Assembly: GCA_022865845.1 (NCBI GenBank)
Contig: JALHUC010000320.1
Coordinates: forward strand, 1-12,239
DNA: 12,239 nt
Reading direction: 5' to 3'
DNA from: a bacterium
GTDB lineage: Bacteria > BMS3Abin14
The notes below the pieces were generated by a model, which saw only the letters and a list, made by a program, of their open reading frames with translations, was not told where the DNA came from and did not search any database. Below, piece after piece: positions 1 to 5,829 of the stretch. A program made the position numbers and the translations under genes. Position 1 is the first letter of the stretch; each line of letters starts with the position of its first letter.

Positions 1-283
1 CCCCTCCGGCAGTCAGACGGGAGGGCTGAAAGCTGTAGAAAAATTCTGACTGAAAACCCGGGGCGGTTTCCTTATTGAGGATGATGCCGTAGGTCTCCTC
101 CTCTGAAAGGCTTAATTCGGTACCTGTTGCGCCATCCTCGAAATCACCACCGATCCGATAGCCCATGAAGGGGGTGATCTGAAAGCCTTCGGCAAAAGCC
201 GCAACAGGCGTTAGAAAAAGCAGAAGACAGGCAGAAAGGAACAGGATGGTTGTCAGAAGGGTTCCGGATGATCGTGTTTTCAT
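1..283 (-). CDS. outer-membrane beta-barrel protein, 5' part only (runs off left edge)
   Basis: The ATG at 283 is preceded by AAGGAG (292-297) at 8-nt spacing, and the frame stays open to the window edge (94 codons seen). The first ~31 residues form a typical signal peptide: basic start, long hydrophobic core and an AFA cleavage site before EGFQ. The mature start, with ITPFMGYRIGGDFED, resembles the first strand and turn of small OmpW/OprF-like barrels (pattern: PF-x-GYR-x-GG). Such proteins sit in the outer membrane. The specific family cannot be settled from the visible third of the protein. It lies 145 bp downstream of the 429-845 gene, separated by repeat sequence, so it probably has its own expression signals. 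An exported barrel is likely; its substrate or role is unknown. Confidence 0.75.
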   Translation of the reverse strand, partial: MKTRSSGTLLTTILFLSACLLLFLTPVAAFAEGFQITPFMGYRIGGDFEDGATGTELSLSEEETYGIILNKETAPGFQSEFFYSFQPSRLTAGG

Positions 284-338
284 AGGCAGCGCTCCTTGTG
301 GCAATTCGGGGGTAAGGGATCTGGGAGTTTTTTCCGCG

Positions 339-412
339 CCCACGCCTGAGCCCACGCCTGAGCCCGTGTTTTGAATTCAAATTCCGGGTTCGGACTCGGG
401 GTCGGGGTCGGG
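339..412. repeat. C-rich then G-rich hexamer arms with AT-rich centre
   Basis: A 12-bp unit (CCCACGCCTGAG) occurs twice in tandem at 339-362 and is followed by CCCGTG. After an AT-rich centre (TTTTGAATTCAAAT) come G-runs at 386-388, 398-401, 404-407 and 410-412. The C-rich arm can pair imperfectly with the G-rich arm. The same layout recurs near 8165-8220 and 11142-11220. Confidence 0.7.
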
Positions 413-417
413 TAACA

Positions 418-447
418 CCGTTTACCGATCACCGATCACCGGTCACC
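418..447. repeat. ACYGATY heptamer array overlapping a gene end
   Basis: ACCGATC-type words (TTACCGATCACCGATCACC) run into the coding end of the 429-845 gene. On the minus strand they supply its last residues (VTGDR) and its TGA stop. Confidence 0.75.
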
Positions 448-845
448 TGATTTTTCCCTTTCCTGTAATCCTTCAAATGATCGAACAATTGCTCCCACTC
501 ATCTTCTGTGAGGGCCTTATTGACCTCGGTGTGGGACTCGGCAACCTTGAACTCGAAATCGAGCCATGCTTTCTCCATCTCTCTTATTACTTTCATGTAG
601 TCTTCAGGCCCGGAGGCATAATTCACGTCCACAGTTTCGATATCCTTTGATGTCCCCACCTGCTGCTCCCTGAAGTCCGCTAGTGAGCGCTCCAGATCCC
701 CGAGGACGCTGGCAACCCGCTGTTCACGGTCCACATCCTCGACGATCTGCACTACCGCCGTTTTGGTCTCGGCCAGGAAAGTTTCAACGTTGAAAGCAGG
801 ACCAACACCCCCTCCAAAAAATACCAGGTAAAGTGCAATTAACAT
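429..845 (-). CDS. small helical envelope protein, unknown function
   Basis: A 138-residue protein. The ATG at 845 follows AAGGGAG at 7-nt spacing. Residues 1-17 are hydrophobic (MLIALYLVFFGGGVGPAF), a membrane anchor or signal sequence; the rest is charged and helical. The C-terminal third (DYMKVIREMEKAW ... LTEDEWEQLF) resembles the end of the upstream lipoprotein (DFKKIF ... VSEEEWGRL) in spacing and in the (T/S)E(D/E)EW motif, so the two are probably old tandem duplicates. It lies 64 nt downstream of that gene in the same direction, probably in one operon. The last residues VTGDR and the TGA stop are made from an ACCGATC repeat, so the ancestral C-terminus may have ended earlier. I do not recognise the family; a periplasmic location is likely. 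Confidence 0.75.
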   Translation of the reverse strand: MLIALYLVFFGGGVGPAFNVETFLAETKTAVVQIVEDVDREQRVASVLGDLERSLADFREQQVGTSKDIETVDVNYASGPEDYMKVIREMEKAWLDFEFKVAESHTEVNKALTEDEWEQLFDHLKDYRKGKNQVTGDR

Positions 846-909
846 CTTTTTTCTCCCTTATGATTCCTTGCAGAGTTTGTGATCTGATCTTCCTTTATTC
901 GAGGACGTT

Positions 910-1326
910 CTATCTGACGAACTCGACCCCCTCGGTGAGTCTGCCCCACTCCTCCTCCGAGACCAGCTGCCTCATCTTGACCCGCAGATCCACAAGCTCA
1001 GTAACAGTTTTCAAACGCTTCTCGCTGTGTTTCATGAAGATCTTCTTGAAATCATCCTGTGTTGTATCAGGGTTTTTATAGGCCTTGAAAATCTTGTTTC
1101 TGGTCGAACCGCTTAATCCATCGAGTTTCTTGACCTGCTTTTCCATTTTGTCGGCGAGCTTGAGCACCTGCGCCTGACGCTCCTCGTCTGTGACGACCTC
1201 GGTGATCTTCGCTTTGAGCTGAAGTACTTTGGTGACCGCTGGCGAAGGACCGGGCGGTTCACCACCGCAGGCAAATAGGGGCAGGAGGGAAAGGGTGAGA
1301 AGGAGGATCAAGGGGTAACGGCGCAT
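910..1326 (-). CDS. small helical lipoprotein, unknown function
   Basis: A 138-residue protein. The ATG at 1326 follows AGGAG at about 7-nt spacing. The N-terminus is a lipoprotein signal: MRRYP, a hydrophobic core, and lipobox LFAC with the lipidated Cys at 20 followed by GGEPPGPSP, a typical flexible linker. The mature part is a charged helical domain rich in Lys and Glu, ending in a (S)EEEW motif shared with the gene downstream. Absence of Asp right after the Cys favours sorting to the outer membrane (general rule). It is the first gene of a likely two-gene unit (1326 to 429) with a candidate promoter at 1362-1391. No enzymatic motif is visible. The lipoprotein call is confident; function is unknown. 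Confidence 0.85.
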   Translation of the reverse strand: MRRYPLILLLTLSLLPLFACGGEPPGPSPAVTKVLQLKAKITEVVTDEERQAQVLKLADKMEKQVKKLDGLSGSTRNKIFKAYKNPDTTQDDFKKIFMKHSEKRLKTVTELVDLRVKMRQLVSEEEWGRLTEGVEFVR

Positions 1327-1361
1327 GGTCAGGCTCCTGATCTTAAAGGTAATACGGATAT

Positions 1362-1391
1362 ATTATCGTATAATATTTGTATGTATATCAA
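1362..1391 (-). promoter_or_regulatory. candidate sigma70 promoter for the lipoprotein pair
   Basis: On the minus strand, TTGATA (1386-1391) and GATAAT (1362-1367) are 18 bp apart in an AT-rich stretch upstream of the lipoprotein SD and ATG (1326). Position and boxes are reasonable; no experiment supports it. Confidence 0.4.
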
Positions 1392-1458
1392 ATTGTTTAG
1401 TAATTGCCTGAAACATCCCCCTGATTTGACCTATATCAAAAAGGGGGGGGTAGAGCTT

Positions 1459-1520
1459 GTAATCGGTTATCGGTAAAATCCCGAGCCCGAGATCGCGCCC
1501 GAACCCGCCTGCCCTGCCTG
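1459..1520. repeat. ACYGATY words joined to CCCGAG hexamers
   Basis: TAATCGGTTATCGGTAAAAT is followed directly by CCCGAGCCCGAG and CGCCCGAACCCGCC. It is another copy of the heptamer-plus-hexamer phrase found in most gaps of this window. The 65-codon open frame over it (1363-1560) is repeat-derived and not called. Confidence 0.6.
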
Positions 1521-1563
1521 TCCACCGTAGCTTCAGCGAAGGGGGAAGCTTGCCTGCCATGAG

Positions 1564-1580
1564 TCCCGCCGTTGGCGGGA
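1564..1580. repeat. REP-like palindrome
   Basis: TCCCGCCGTTGGCGGGA forms a 7-bp stem with a 3-nt loop, followed by ATCGAGGGGAACTTGTCGAAGG. A near-identical palindrome is at 11162-11178 and a variant of the same shape at 3920-3936. It lies 41 bp downstream of the Omp85-like gene's stop, with no U-run, so it looks like a repetitive extragenic palindrome rather than a standard terminator. Confidence 0.65.
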
Positions 1581-1621
1581 TCGAGGGGAACTTGTCGAAG
1601 GGAACCCGGTATTGAAATCTT

Positions 1622-2809
1622 TTAAAACGCTTCCCCGAACCTCAGGTAGAAAGCGCTGGTGTCCTTTCCAGCCGCGAGGTCGAAGCCTACATTGATGCGC
1701 TGGCTTCGGGAGACCATGAACCTGAGGCCCCCTCCGTAGCTGGGCAGGAGGTCTGCCCCATCGAGTTCATCCACGCTGGGGGCCACCTCACCCATACCGG
1801 CAAAAGCGACCAGGCCCCACCGTCCGTAAAACTGGCCGCGGTATTCAAGCTGGGCCGATAACATGTTCCGGTCCCGGTATTGACCGGCCACATAACCTCT
1901 CAGGTTGCTCTTCTGACCGAAGGCGCACAGATCGAAATAGGGGACATCACCCGAAGAGAAACAGCCGTTGAGCCCCAGAGCCAGGACCTGATCCTCCCCA
2001 ATCTGGACATAATGGCTGTATTCGGACTTCAAAGTCCGGTATTGGAAATCGCTGCCGAGATCAGGATCCGCAACGAAGGTGACAATGTCAAGGAGCGCGC
2101 CGCGGAACGGATGATAGCTATTGTCCCGGCTGTCAAGCCTGAGAGTGGGACCTATCCCGGAGGAGAAAGCATCCCTCTGACCTTCCGGGATGTTGAAGAC
2201 GCCGCCGGAGGATATTTCGGGAGCACCGCTGGTTGTTTCCATCTGCAGAAGCCTGTAACGGACCCCCATGCGCAGATTTTTACCCAACCGAACCAGCAAT
2301 TCGGGGGCAAACAGGTATCCAGCCTGATCCAGATCTATAGAGTCACCCACTTCTCCGGCTTCGTACCCGATACCGTAATAGGGTCTGGTCACATCGAAAA
2401 GCCCCAGAACCCCGTTCAGGTGTATGTGATCTCCCGGGAAAAGAGTCTTCTGGTTCACCCCCACCATCCATCCGCCGCCTCCCGCCCATGCGGCTCCAAC
2501 AGTGGTGTGCGAACCTTCGACCTCTTCGTCCAGCTGATAAAGAAGCCGCGCCGCGGCGCCCACCCCGGACCCTATGGTAGGGTTGGAGAAGGCGACAGGT
2601 ACGATGATCAGCCCGCGTTCCCTCTGAGACTCCAGCAGGTTCTCGATCTGGGACAACAGATCTATCTGCTTTTCAAGCTCCTCGAACTCCTCATCCTTGG
2701 CGAGGACCTGACCGATATTCACCATAAAAGACAACACAAGTGACAGGGACACAACAAGGAGTGCCTTTGAGGGGAAGAGGGGGGATTTTCTTTCAAGTTT
2801 TCTGAACAT
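1622..2809 (-). CDS. Omp85/BamA-like surface-antigen barrel without POTRA domains
   Basis: A 395-residue protein. The start at 2809 (MFRKLERK) is chosen over an upstream ATG at 2911 because it begins a proper signal peptide with cleavage near VLA-KDEE (residue 37); its SD (GAGAG) is weak. A short charged heptad-like stretch follows (38-66), then the barrel. The opening IIVPVAFSNPTIGSGVGAA, the strand LDSRDNSYHPFRG (225-237), the LRGY signature (303-306) followed by YRDRN, and a final strand ending in Phe (YLRFGEAF) match the bacterial surface antigen (D15/PF01103) fold of BamA/TamA relatives. POTRA repeats are absent, so it is not BamA itself. Two cysteines (283, 295) lie just before the LRGY loop. 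It stands alone, divergent from the DUF502 gene. The barrel call is confident; substrate is unknown. Confidence 0.85.
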   Translation of the reverse strand: MFRKLERKSPLFPSKALLVVSLSLVLSFMVNIGQVLAKDEEFEELEKQIDLLSQIENLLESQRERGLIIVPVAFSNPTIGSGVGAAARLLYQLDEEVEGSHTTVGAAWAGGGGWMVGVNQKTLFPGDHIHLNGVLGLFDVTRPYYGIGYEAGEVGDSIDLDQAGYLFAPELLVRLGKNLRMGVRYRLLQMETTSGAPEISSGGVFNIPEGQRDAFSSGIGPTLRLDSRDNSYHPFRGALLDIVTFVADPDLGSDFQYRTLKSEYSHYVQIGEDQVLALGLNGCFSSGDVPYFDLCAFGQKSNLRGYVAGQYRDRNMLSAQLEYRGQFYGRWGLVAFAGMGEVAPSVDELDGADLLPSYGGGLRFMVSRSQRINVGFDLAAGKDTSAFYLRFGEAF

Positions 2810-2897
2810 ATTCTCTCGTTTAAAGACACACAAAAATCCTGATTGAGCCGTTTTGCCTGAACTGCATCCTGCCTCGAGGGTCCAGTGCCAAGTATAA

Positions 2898-2924
2898 ACC
2901 ACGAGATGCACGAATCACACGAAA
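2898..2924. repeat. degenerate CACGAAT-type phrase
   Basis: CCACGAGATGCACGAATCAC and its continuation show CACGA words at 8-10 nt spacing. This resembles a phrase (rc TTCGTG words) that I recall from intergenic DNA of many environmental bacteria. Only one copy is in the window, so support is weak. Confidence 0.35.
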
Positions 2925-2964
2925 GATCAGGAACAGGGGAAGGCCCGGATTTAAACTAATGGAT

Positions 2965-2997
2965 TTACCGATGACTGATGACTGATAACCAATCACC
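2965..2997. repeat. ACYGATY heptamer array
   Basis: TTACCGATGACTGATGACTG and the bases following it make about four ACYGAT words. The array lies between the divergent Omp85-like and DUF502 genes, upstream of the DUF502 promoter. The rest of the 2810-3062 gap shows no gene. Confidence 0.7.
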
Positions 2998-3062
2998 AGA
3001 ATTTTCTATCCCCCAGATACTTTGAGACTTCATACCTGAAACCTTTTCCACCCCGATGGATA

Positions 3063-3091
3063 TTGTAATCCACCATGTTGGGCGGTATCCT
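3063..3091 (+). promoter_or_regulatory. promoter of DUF502 copy 1
   Basis: TTGTAA (3063-3068), a 17-bp spacer and TATCCT (3086-3091). The same arrangement (TTGTCA, 17 bp, TATTCT) lies at the matching position before copy 2 (11239-11267), while the spacer sequence has diverged. Conservation of the boxes rather than the spacer supports a real promoter. Transcription would start near 3097. Confidence 0.6.
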
Positions 3092-3096
3092 TGAAA

Positions 3097-3195
3097 ACGT
3101 TACCACTGGGCTACCAGCTCAGTGGCATAAATTTCCAGGAGGACATTAAATACATGCGTTCTGGTGAGAACGTCAACTCCCTAAAGGAGGCTCTT
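3097..3195 (+). promoter_or_regulatory. conserved two-hairpin 5' leader of DUF502 copy 1
   Basis: If transcription starts near 3097, the mRNA leader begins almost directly with a hairpin: CCACTGGGC (3103-3111), loop TACCA, GCTCAGTGG (3117-3125), 9 bp with one G-U pair. A second hairpin, CGTTCT-GGTG-AGAACG, spans 3157-3172. The segment 3083-3137 is identical to 11259-11313 at 53 of 55 positions. The gene's SD (AAAGGAGG, 3183-3190) closes the leader. It could be a structured cis-regulatory or stabilising RNA, or a DNA operator just downstream of the promoter. I do not recognise a known riboswitch class in it. Confidence 0.6.
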
Positions 3196-3771
3196 ATGAA
3201 CTTTTTCAAAACAACGATCCTTGGCGGGTTCATTTTCCTGATACCGTTTGTGATCGTCGTAGTCGTGGTGAGCAAGGCTTTTGAGATCATGCTGGCGATA
3301 CACGCGCCTCTGAAGGCGTATATTCCTACGGGTTCCTTCAGGGGAATCGGCATTATCAACCTGGTGGTCATGCTGGCGATACTTCTTCTCTGCTTTCTCG
3401 CGGGGCTCATTGTCAAAAGCTCGTGGTCCAATAAAATGTACCATTCCCTTGATGCTTCCCTGTTATCCATCCCCGGATACACTTTCTTCAAGGGGCTTAC
3501 AGGCAGCCTGAGCGGCCCAGAAGAGACAGCCAACAACTTCCTGCCCGTGCTTGCCCGGTTCGACGACTACTCGCAGATCGGATTCGAGATCGAGCGCACC
3601 GATGACAACGTGGTCGTCTATCTCCCCGGAGCCCCGAACCCTTTGTCGGGCTTTATAGCCTATCTCAATGTTAAACAGGTGAGGAGGCTTGAAATGAGCG
3701 TATCGCAGGCGCTCAGAAACATACGGAAGATCGGCCGCGGTTCAACAGGCTACAGCGAACTGGAACTGTGA
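3196..3771 (+). CDS. DUF502 family membrane protein, copy 1
   Basis: A 191-residue protein. The ATG at 3196 is chosen because AAAGGAGG sits 5 nt upstream and the same start fits copy 2. The in-frame ATG at 3154 would add 14 residues that are not conserved between copies. Two membrane segments (about 6-28 and 50-73) are followed by a soluble domain with LPGAPNPLSG (143-152), the hallmark (PxxPNPxSG) of DUF502 (PF04367), and a typical tail (LEMSVSQALRNIRKIGRG). The family is widespread and its function is not established to my knowledge. By hand alignment it is about 60% identical to copy 2 (116 of 191), with the PNP region best conserved. Promoter, leader and about 40 nt of 3' flank are shared, so the whole transcription unit was duplicated. 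Confidence 0.9.
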   Translation: MNFFKTTILGGFIFLIPFVIVVVVVSKAFEIMLAIHAPLKAYIPTGSFRGIGIINLVVMLAILLLCFLAGLIVKSSWSNKMYHSLDASLLSIPGYTFFKGLTGSLSGPEETANNFLPVLARFDDYSQIGFEIERTDDNVVVYLPGAPNPLSGFIAYLNVKQVRRLEMSVSQALRNIRKIGRGSTGYSELEL

Positions 3772-3840
3772 CTGAACCTTGGTTGCTGAAAAACAGTGGC
3801 GAGTGGCTAAATCACAATAAACCTTGGAAAAAACAATTAT

Positions 3841-3864
3841 TTGGACAGGATTGACAGGATAAGG
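3841..3864. repeat. ACAGGATT phrase
   Basis: TTGGACAGGATTGACAGGAT followed by AAGG. Related phrases occur at 8075-8103, 10572-10600 and 11061-11082, and reversed fragments near 10494-10512 and 11019-11031. In three sites the phrase is followed by a CTCC/AATCC stretch. Confidence 0.75.
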
Positions 3865-3919
3865 GTTGTACTCCTAAATCCCATTGACCCTGCCTAATAC
3901 AATCTAGATTGCCGCGTCG

Positions 3920-3936
3920 TCACGCCGCTGGCGTGA
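3920..3936. repeat. REP-like palindrome
   Basis: TCACGCCGCTGGCGTGA forms a 7-bp stem with a 3-nt loop. Its shape and GCC-NNN-GGC core match the palindromes at 1564-1580 and 11162-11178. Confidence 0.55.
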
Positions 3937-3961
3937 TGTTATCATTCACCCCCACCTCGAT

Positions 3962-3984
3962 CCTCCCCCCTCAATAGGGGGAGG
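3962..3984. repeat. C/G hairpin
   Basis: CCTCCCCC (3962-3969) pairs with GGGGGAGG (3977-3984) across a 7-nt loop. It is followed by AAAAATT on the plus strand, not a U-run, so it is not a standard terminator for DUF502 copy 1. Confidence 0.5.
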
Positions 3985-4087
3985 AAAAATTGGGAAAGTG
4001 ACTATTTTATGCTCGCAATGACCTTCCTTCGCTTCCACCGTTGTTAAAGCTATGGTGGACAAGAAAGCTTCGGTGGGCAAGCAAGCC

Positions 4088-4121
4088 GGGTGCGGGGTCG
4101 GGCGCGGGCTTGGGTGCGGGG
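4088..4121 (+). repeat. six-run G block, G-quadruplex-type motif
   Basis: Six runs of three or four G (4088-4090, 4094-4097, 4100-4102, 4106-4108, 4112-4114, 4118-4121) are separated by 2-3 nt, which satisfies the usual G3-N1-7 quadruplex pattern more than once. It is the G-rich arm of the hexamer repeat family. Confidence 0.7.
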
Positions 4122-4123
4122 TT

Positions 4124-4218
4124 TTACTGATTACCGTTCACCGATTACCGATCACCAATCCGGGCTCAGACTCGGACTCGGGCTCGGTTTTTACCGATAA
4201 CCAATTACCGATTACCGG
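4124..4218. repeat. ACYGATY arrays interrupted by CGGGCT/CGGACT hexamers
   Basis: Heptamer words at 4124-4157 and 4190-4218 flank a hexamer block (GGGCTCAGACTCGGACTCGG, about 4160-4187). The array ends 2 nt before the stop codon of the 4221-4850 gene. Confidence 0.75.
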
Positions 4219-4220
4219 AC

Positions 4221-4850
4221 TCACCCCCCCTTCACCGCCCATCCCAGGAGCAGGATCCCCATAGCGGCGATCCAGCTGCCAGCCACACGGACCGCAATCC
4301 GCATCCACTTGGCCTTCAGGGAGACAACGAAACCGGCGACCAGGGCGATCATCACGAACACCGTGGCTGTGATGCCGACAAGGCCGAGAAATCCCAGATT
4401 TGCCTGGGCCATGACAGACCCGTTGAGGTAGCCGTGGAACAGGCCGAAAATAGAGATCAGGGTGATCATCACCCTCGGTGACAGATCCAGATCCGCCGCC
4501 ACCAGGCCGCCCAGCACCAGGAACGACACGGTGGTCAGGTAGGGGTTAACCGCGGTTGTAAGGACAAGCCCCGCCAGGCCCCCGATGAGCCACGCGGCGG
4601 GGACGGCGAACAGGGTCATGCGTCCGTACCTGGCGCCGCCGAGCCCGGCCAGCAGGGCCACGGCCAGGGTGGGAACCAGGTCTTCTGGTGTCAGGGCCAG
4701 GTGGGAGATGCCGTCATAGACGGGGCCGAGGCCGGTGGTCACAAGGTGGGCGTGGGCCGGGGCCGCACGCAGAAACAGGATAAACCCGCCGATGATCCCG
4801 AAGATCCGTATCGAGAAGCAATCCTTAAATCTCAATAGAATGCCCCCCAT
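4221..4850 (-). CDS. HupE/UreJ-like membrane protein (second of the overlapping pair)
   Basis: A 209-residue protein. The ATG at 4850 lies inside the end of the preceding hupE-type gene (19-nt overlap), with GGAG 10 nt upstream, so translation is probably coupled. A TTG six codons in, overlapping the upstream TGA, is an alternative start. The open frame extends further upstream, but that part lies out of frame over the neighbouring gene. A signal-like segment (12-28) ends at AHA, so the mature protein would start with His35. Next come GPVYDGISH (42-50), LTPEDLVP (53-60), LFHGYLNG (137-144) and about five hydrophobic segments. GP-Y-DG-H and the FHG box are HupE/UreJ-like, but the H-x5-DH box of its neighbour is absent. 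It is probably an inner-membrane metal permease relative, function inferred from family only. Confidence 0.75.
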   Translation of the reverse strand: MGGILLRFKDCFSIRIFGIIGGFILFLRAAPAHAHLVTTGLGPVYDGISHLALTPEDLVPTLAVALLAGLGGARYGRMTLFAVPAAWLIGGLAGLVLTTAVNPYLTTVSFLVLGGLVAADLDLSPRVMITLISIFGLFHGYLNGSVMAQANLGFLGLVGITATVFVMIALVAGFVVSLKAKWMRIAVRVAGSWIAAMGILLLGWAVKGG

Positions 4851-5431
4851 AGGAAAAAGGCTCCGCCCAACGCTACCCCGGCACCGGCGATCCTCAGGGC
4901 AATCTTGCCTGCGGGCCAGCGGTGGATAAGCCCGATGGCGATCCCGATGCCGTGAAGGCAGCCCGTCGCCATCACAAACCCCATGCTGTAAAGAAGCCCG
5001 CTCTGTCCGACGGGAAGTTCGGTGCCGTGGGCGTGGCCGTGAAAGACTGCGAAGAACCCGACCAGTATCGCCGCCACGGCGATAGGAGGGCGCGCCTCGG
5101 ACATGACCATAATGCCCAGGAGCACCGCGGATAGGGCGATGGCGACCTCCACAAAGGGGAGCGGGATACCCAGTAACCCGAGTACGCCCCCCAGGGCCAT
5201 GACCATGGGGAAGATCACCGGCAGGAGCCACATGGCCGGGGCGCCCAGCTGCGCTCCCCAGAGGCCCACCGCCACCATGGCAAGGACGTGGTCCAGGCCA
5301 GAGACGGGATGGGACAGGCCGGTGAAAAATCCGGCGGCCTCTCCCCGCTCGATGTGGGCAAGAGCGGGCGTGGCCACAATGAGGGTGAGGAGGAGGATCA
5401 ATGATATGATTAACCGTTTTTTGCTGTCCAT
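4832..5431 (-). CDS. hupE: HupE/UreJ family metal permease
   Basis: A 199-residue protein. The signal peptide ends at ALA (25), giving a mature N-terminal His26. The defining HupE boxes are intact: HPVSGLDHVLAM (H41, D47, H48; the H-x5-DH box) and FHGHAHGTE (130-138), plus CLHGIG (159-163). About six membrane segments are visible, and length is typical of the family. HupE proteins have been shown or proposed to import nickel for hydrogenase, UreJ for urease, and relatives cobalt. No hydrogenase or urease gene is visible here, so the metal and use are open. The start at 5431 has only a close, weak SD (AGGGA ending 3 nt before ATG). It overlaps the next gene by 19 nt. Family call firm; symbol used in the family sense. 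Confidence 0.9.
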   Translation of the reverse strand: MDSKKRLIISLILLLTLIVATPALAHIERGEAAGFFTGLSHPVSGLDHVLAMVAVGLWGAQLGAPAMWLLPVIFPMVMALGGVLGLLGIPLPFVEVAIALSAVLLGIMVMSEARPPIAVAAILVGFFAVFHGHAHGTELPVGQSGLLYSMGFVMATGCLHGIGIAIGLIHRWPAGKIALRIAGAGVALGGAFFLWGAFY

Positions 5432-5559
5432 GATCCCTTTTTCAAAATTAGATAGGATGTATAGGGTTGAAGACCTTGGTGATTGGTGATCAGTAATCGG
5501 TAACCAATAATCGGTTGAAAAAGCAATTATAGATAAAACCCACTGGACAGGAAATGCAG

Positions 5560-5742
5560 GTAATCTGTAATCGGTAAAATCCTGAAAGTCCGTTCACAAA
5601 AACAGGAAAACGGACTCTCTTCGTTCTCTTTAATTACCCTCTGTCAGATCTACTTAAAATTATGAAAACGAAACAAACAAAAAGATCAGTTATTTTATAC
5701 TAGATCTTAAACGCTCTTACCGGTAACCGTTTACCGATTACC
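5560..5742 (+). repeat. 183-bp long inverted repeat, arm A
   Basis: Reverse complement of 7834-8016, with only two differences (5566 and 5700). Each arm carries 12-bp terminal inverted repeats of its own, GTAATCGGTAAA (5567-5578) and TTTACCGATTAC (5730-5741), made of the heptamer word. An internal hairpin has AGTCCGTT (5587-5594) pairing with AACGGACT (5609-5616). The core is AT-rich and unlike neighbouring DNA. It looks like a MITE-like unit; no transposase is visible. Confidence 0.9.
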
Positions 5743-5829
5743 TGTTCTTCACCGATCACCGATTACCATCCTTTAACCGATCACCGGCTACCTGTTTTTC
5801 ACCGATCATTGATTACCGATTACCAATCT
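5743..5829. repeat. ACYGATY array at the 3' end of the third hupE-type gene
   Basis: ACCGATCACCGATTACC-type words recur at 5751, 5777 and 5801, spaced by CTGTTCTTC, ATCCTTTA and CTGTTTTTC. The array ends 1-6 nt from the stop codon at 5831-5833. Confidence 0.75.

Larger units (their letters stand above)
3772..4220. other. 449-bp gap between convergent genes, repeat-filled
   Basis: No convincing gene. In order: a 3' flank resembling that of DUF502 copy 2 (ACCTTGGTTGCTGAAAA, then AGTGG words), an ACAGGATT phrase, a REP-like palindrome, a C/G hairpin, a six-run G block and an ACYGATY array ending at the hupE-type stop codon. A 70-codon frame at 4052-4264 is built from the repeats. No clear terminator with a U-run was found. 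Confidence 0.7.

Noticed and set aside
1363..1560. 65-codon frame with ILPITDY
   Set aside because: A translation of the intergenic heptamer and hexamer repeats; no SD and no domain.
1880..2743. 287-codon open frame antisense to the Omp85-like gene
   Set aside because: No family features; the minus-strand product has a signal peptide, LRGY and barrel strands.
3102..3126. Resemblance of the DUF502 leader to a tRNA D-arm (AGCTCAGTGG)
   Set aside because: No acceptor, anticodon or T arm fits around it; the bases form one simple hairpin instead.
3154..3195. Alternative upstream starts for both DUF502 genes (ATG at 3154 and 11330)
   Set aside because: The added 14 residues are not conserved, while the downstream ATG in both copies has a strong SD at correct spacing. 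Copy 1 does have AGGAGG 11 nt before 3154, so minor use cannot be excluded.
4052..4264. 70-codon frame over repeats
   Set aside because: Composed of G-block and heptamer repeats and runs into the end of the opposite gene.
4851..5231. Upstream extension of the divergent HupE-like frame
   Set aside because: It is Arg/Pro-rich shadow sequence out of frame with the hupE gene on the same strand; the real start is at 4850.
4221..5431. Hydrogenase or urease accessory operon
   Set aside because: HupE/UreJ names suggest it, but no structural or maturation gene for either enzyme is in the window.
5662..5703. 13-codon ORF (MKTKQTKRSVILY) present in both inverted-repeat arms, with the only difference synonymous (TAC/TAT)
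   Set aside because: No SD, very short, and one synonymous change is no evidence of selection. Recorded in case other copies of the element keep it.
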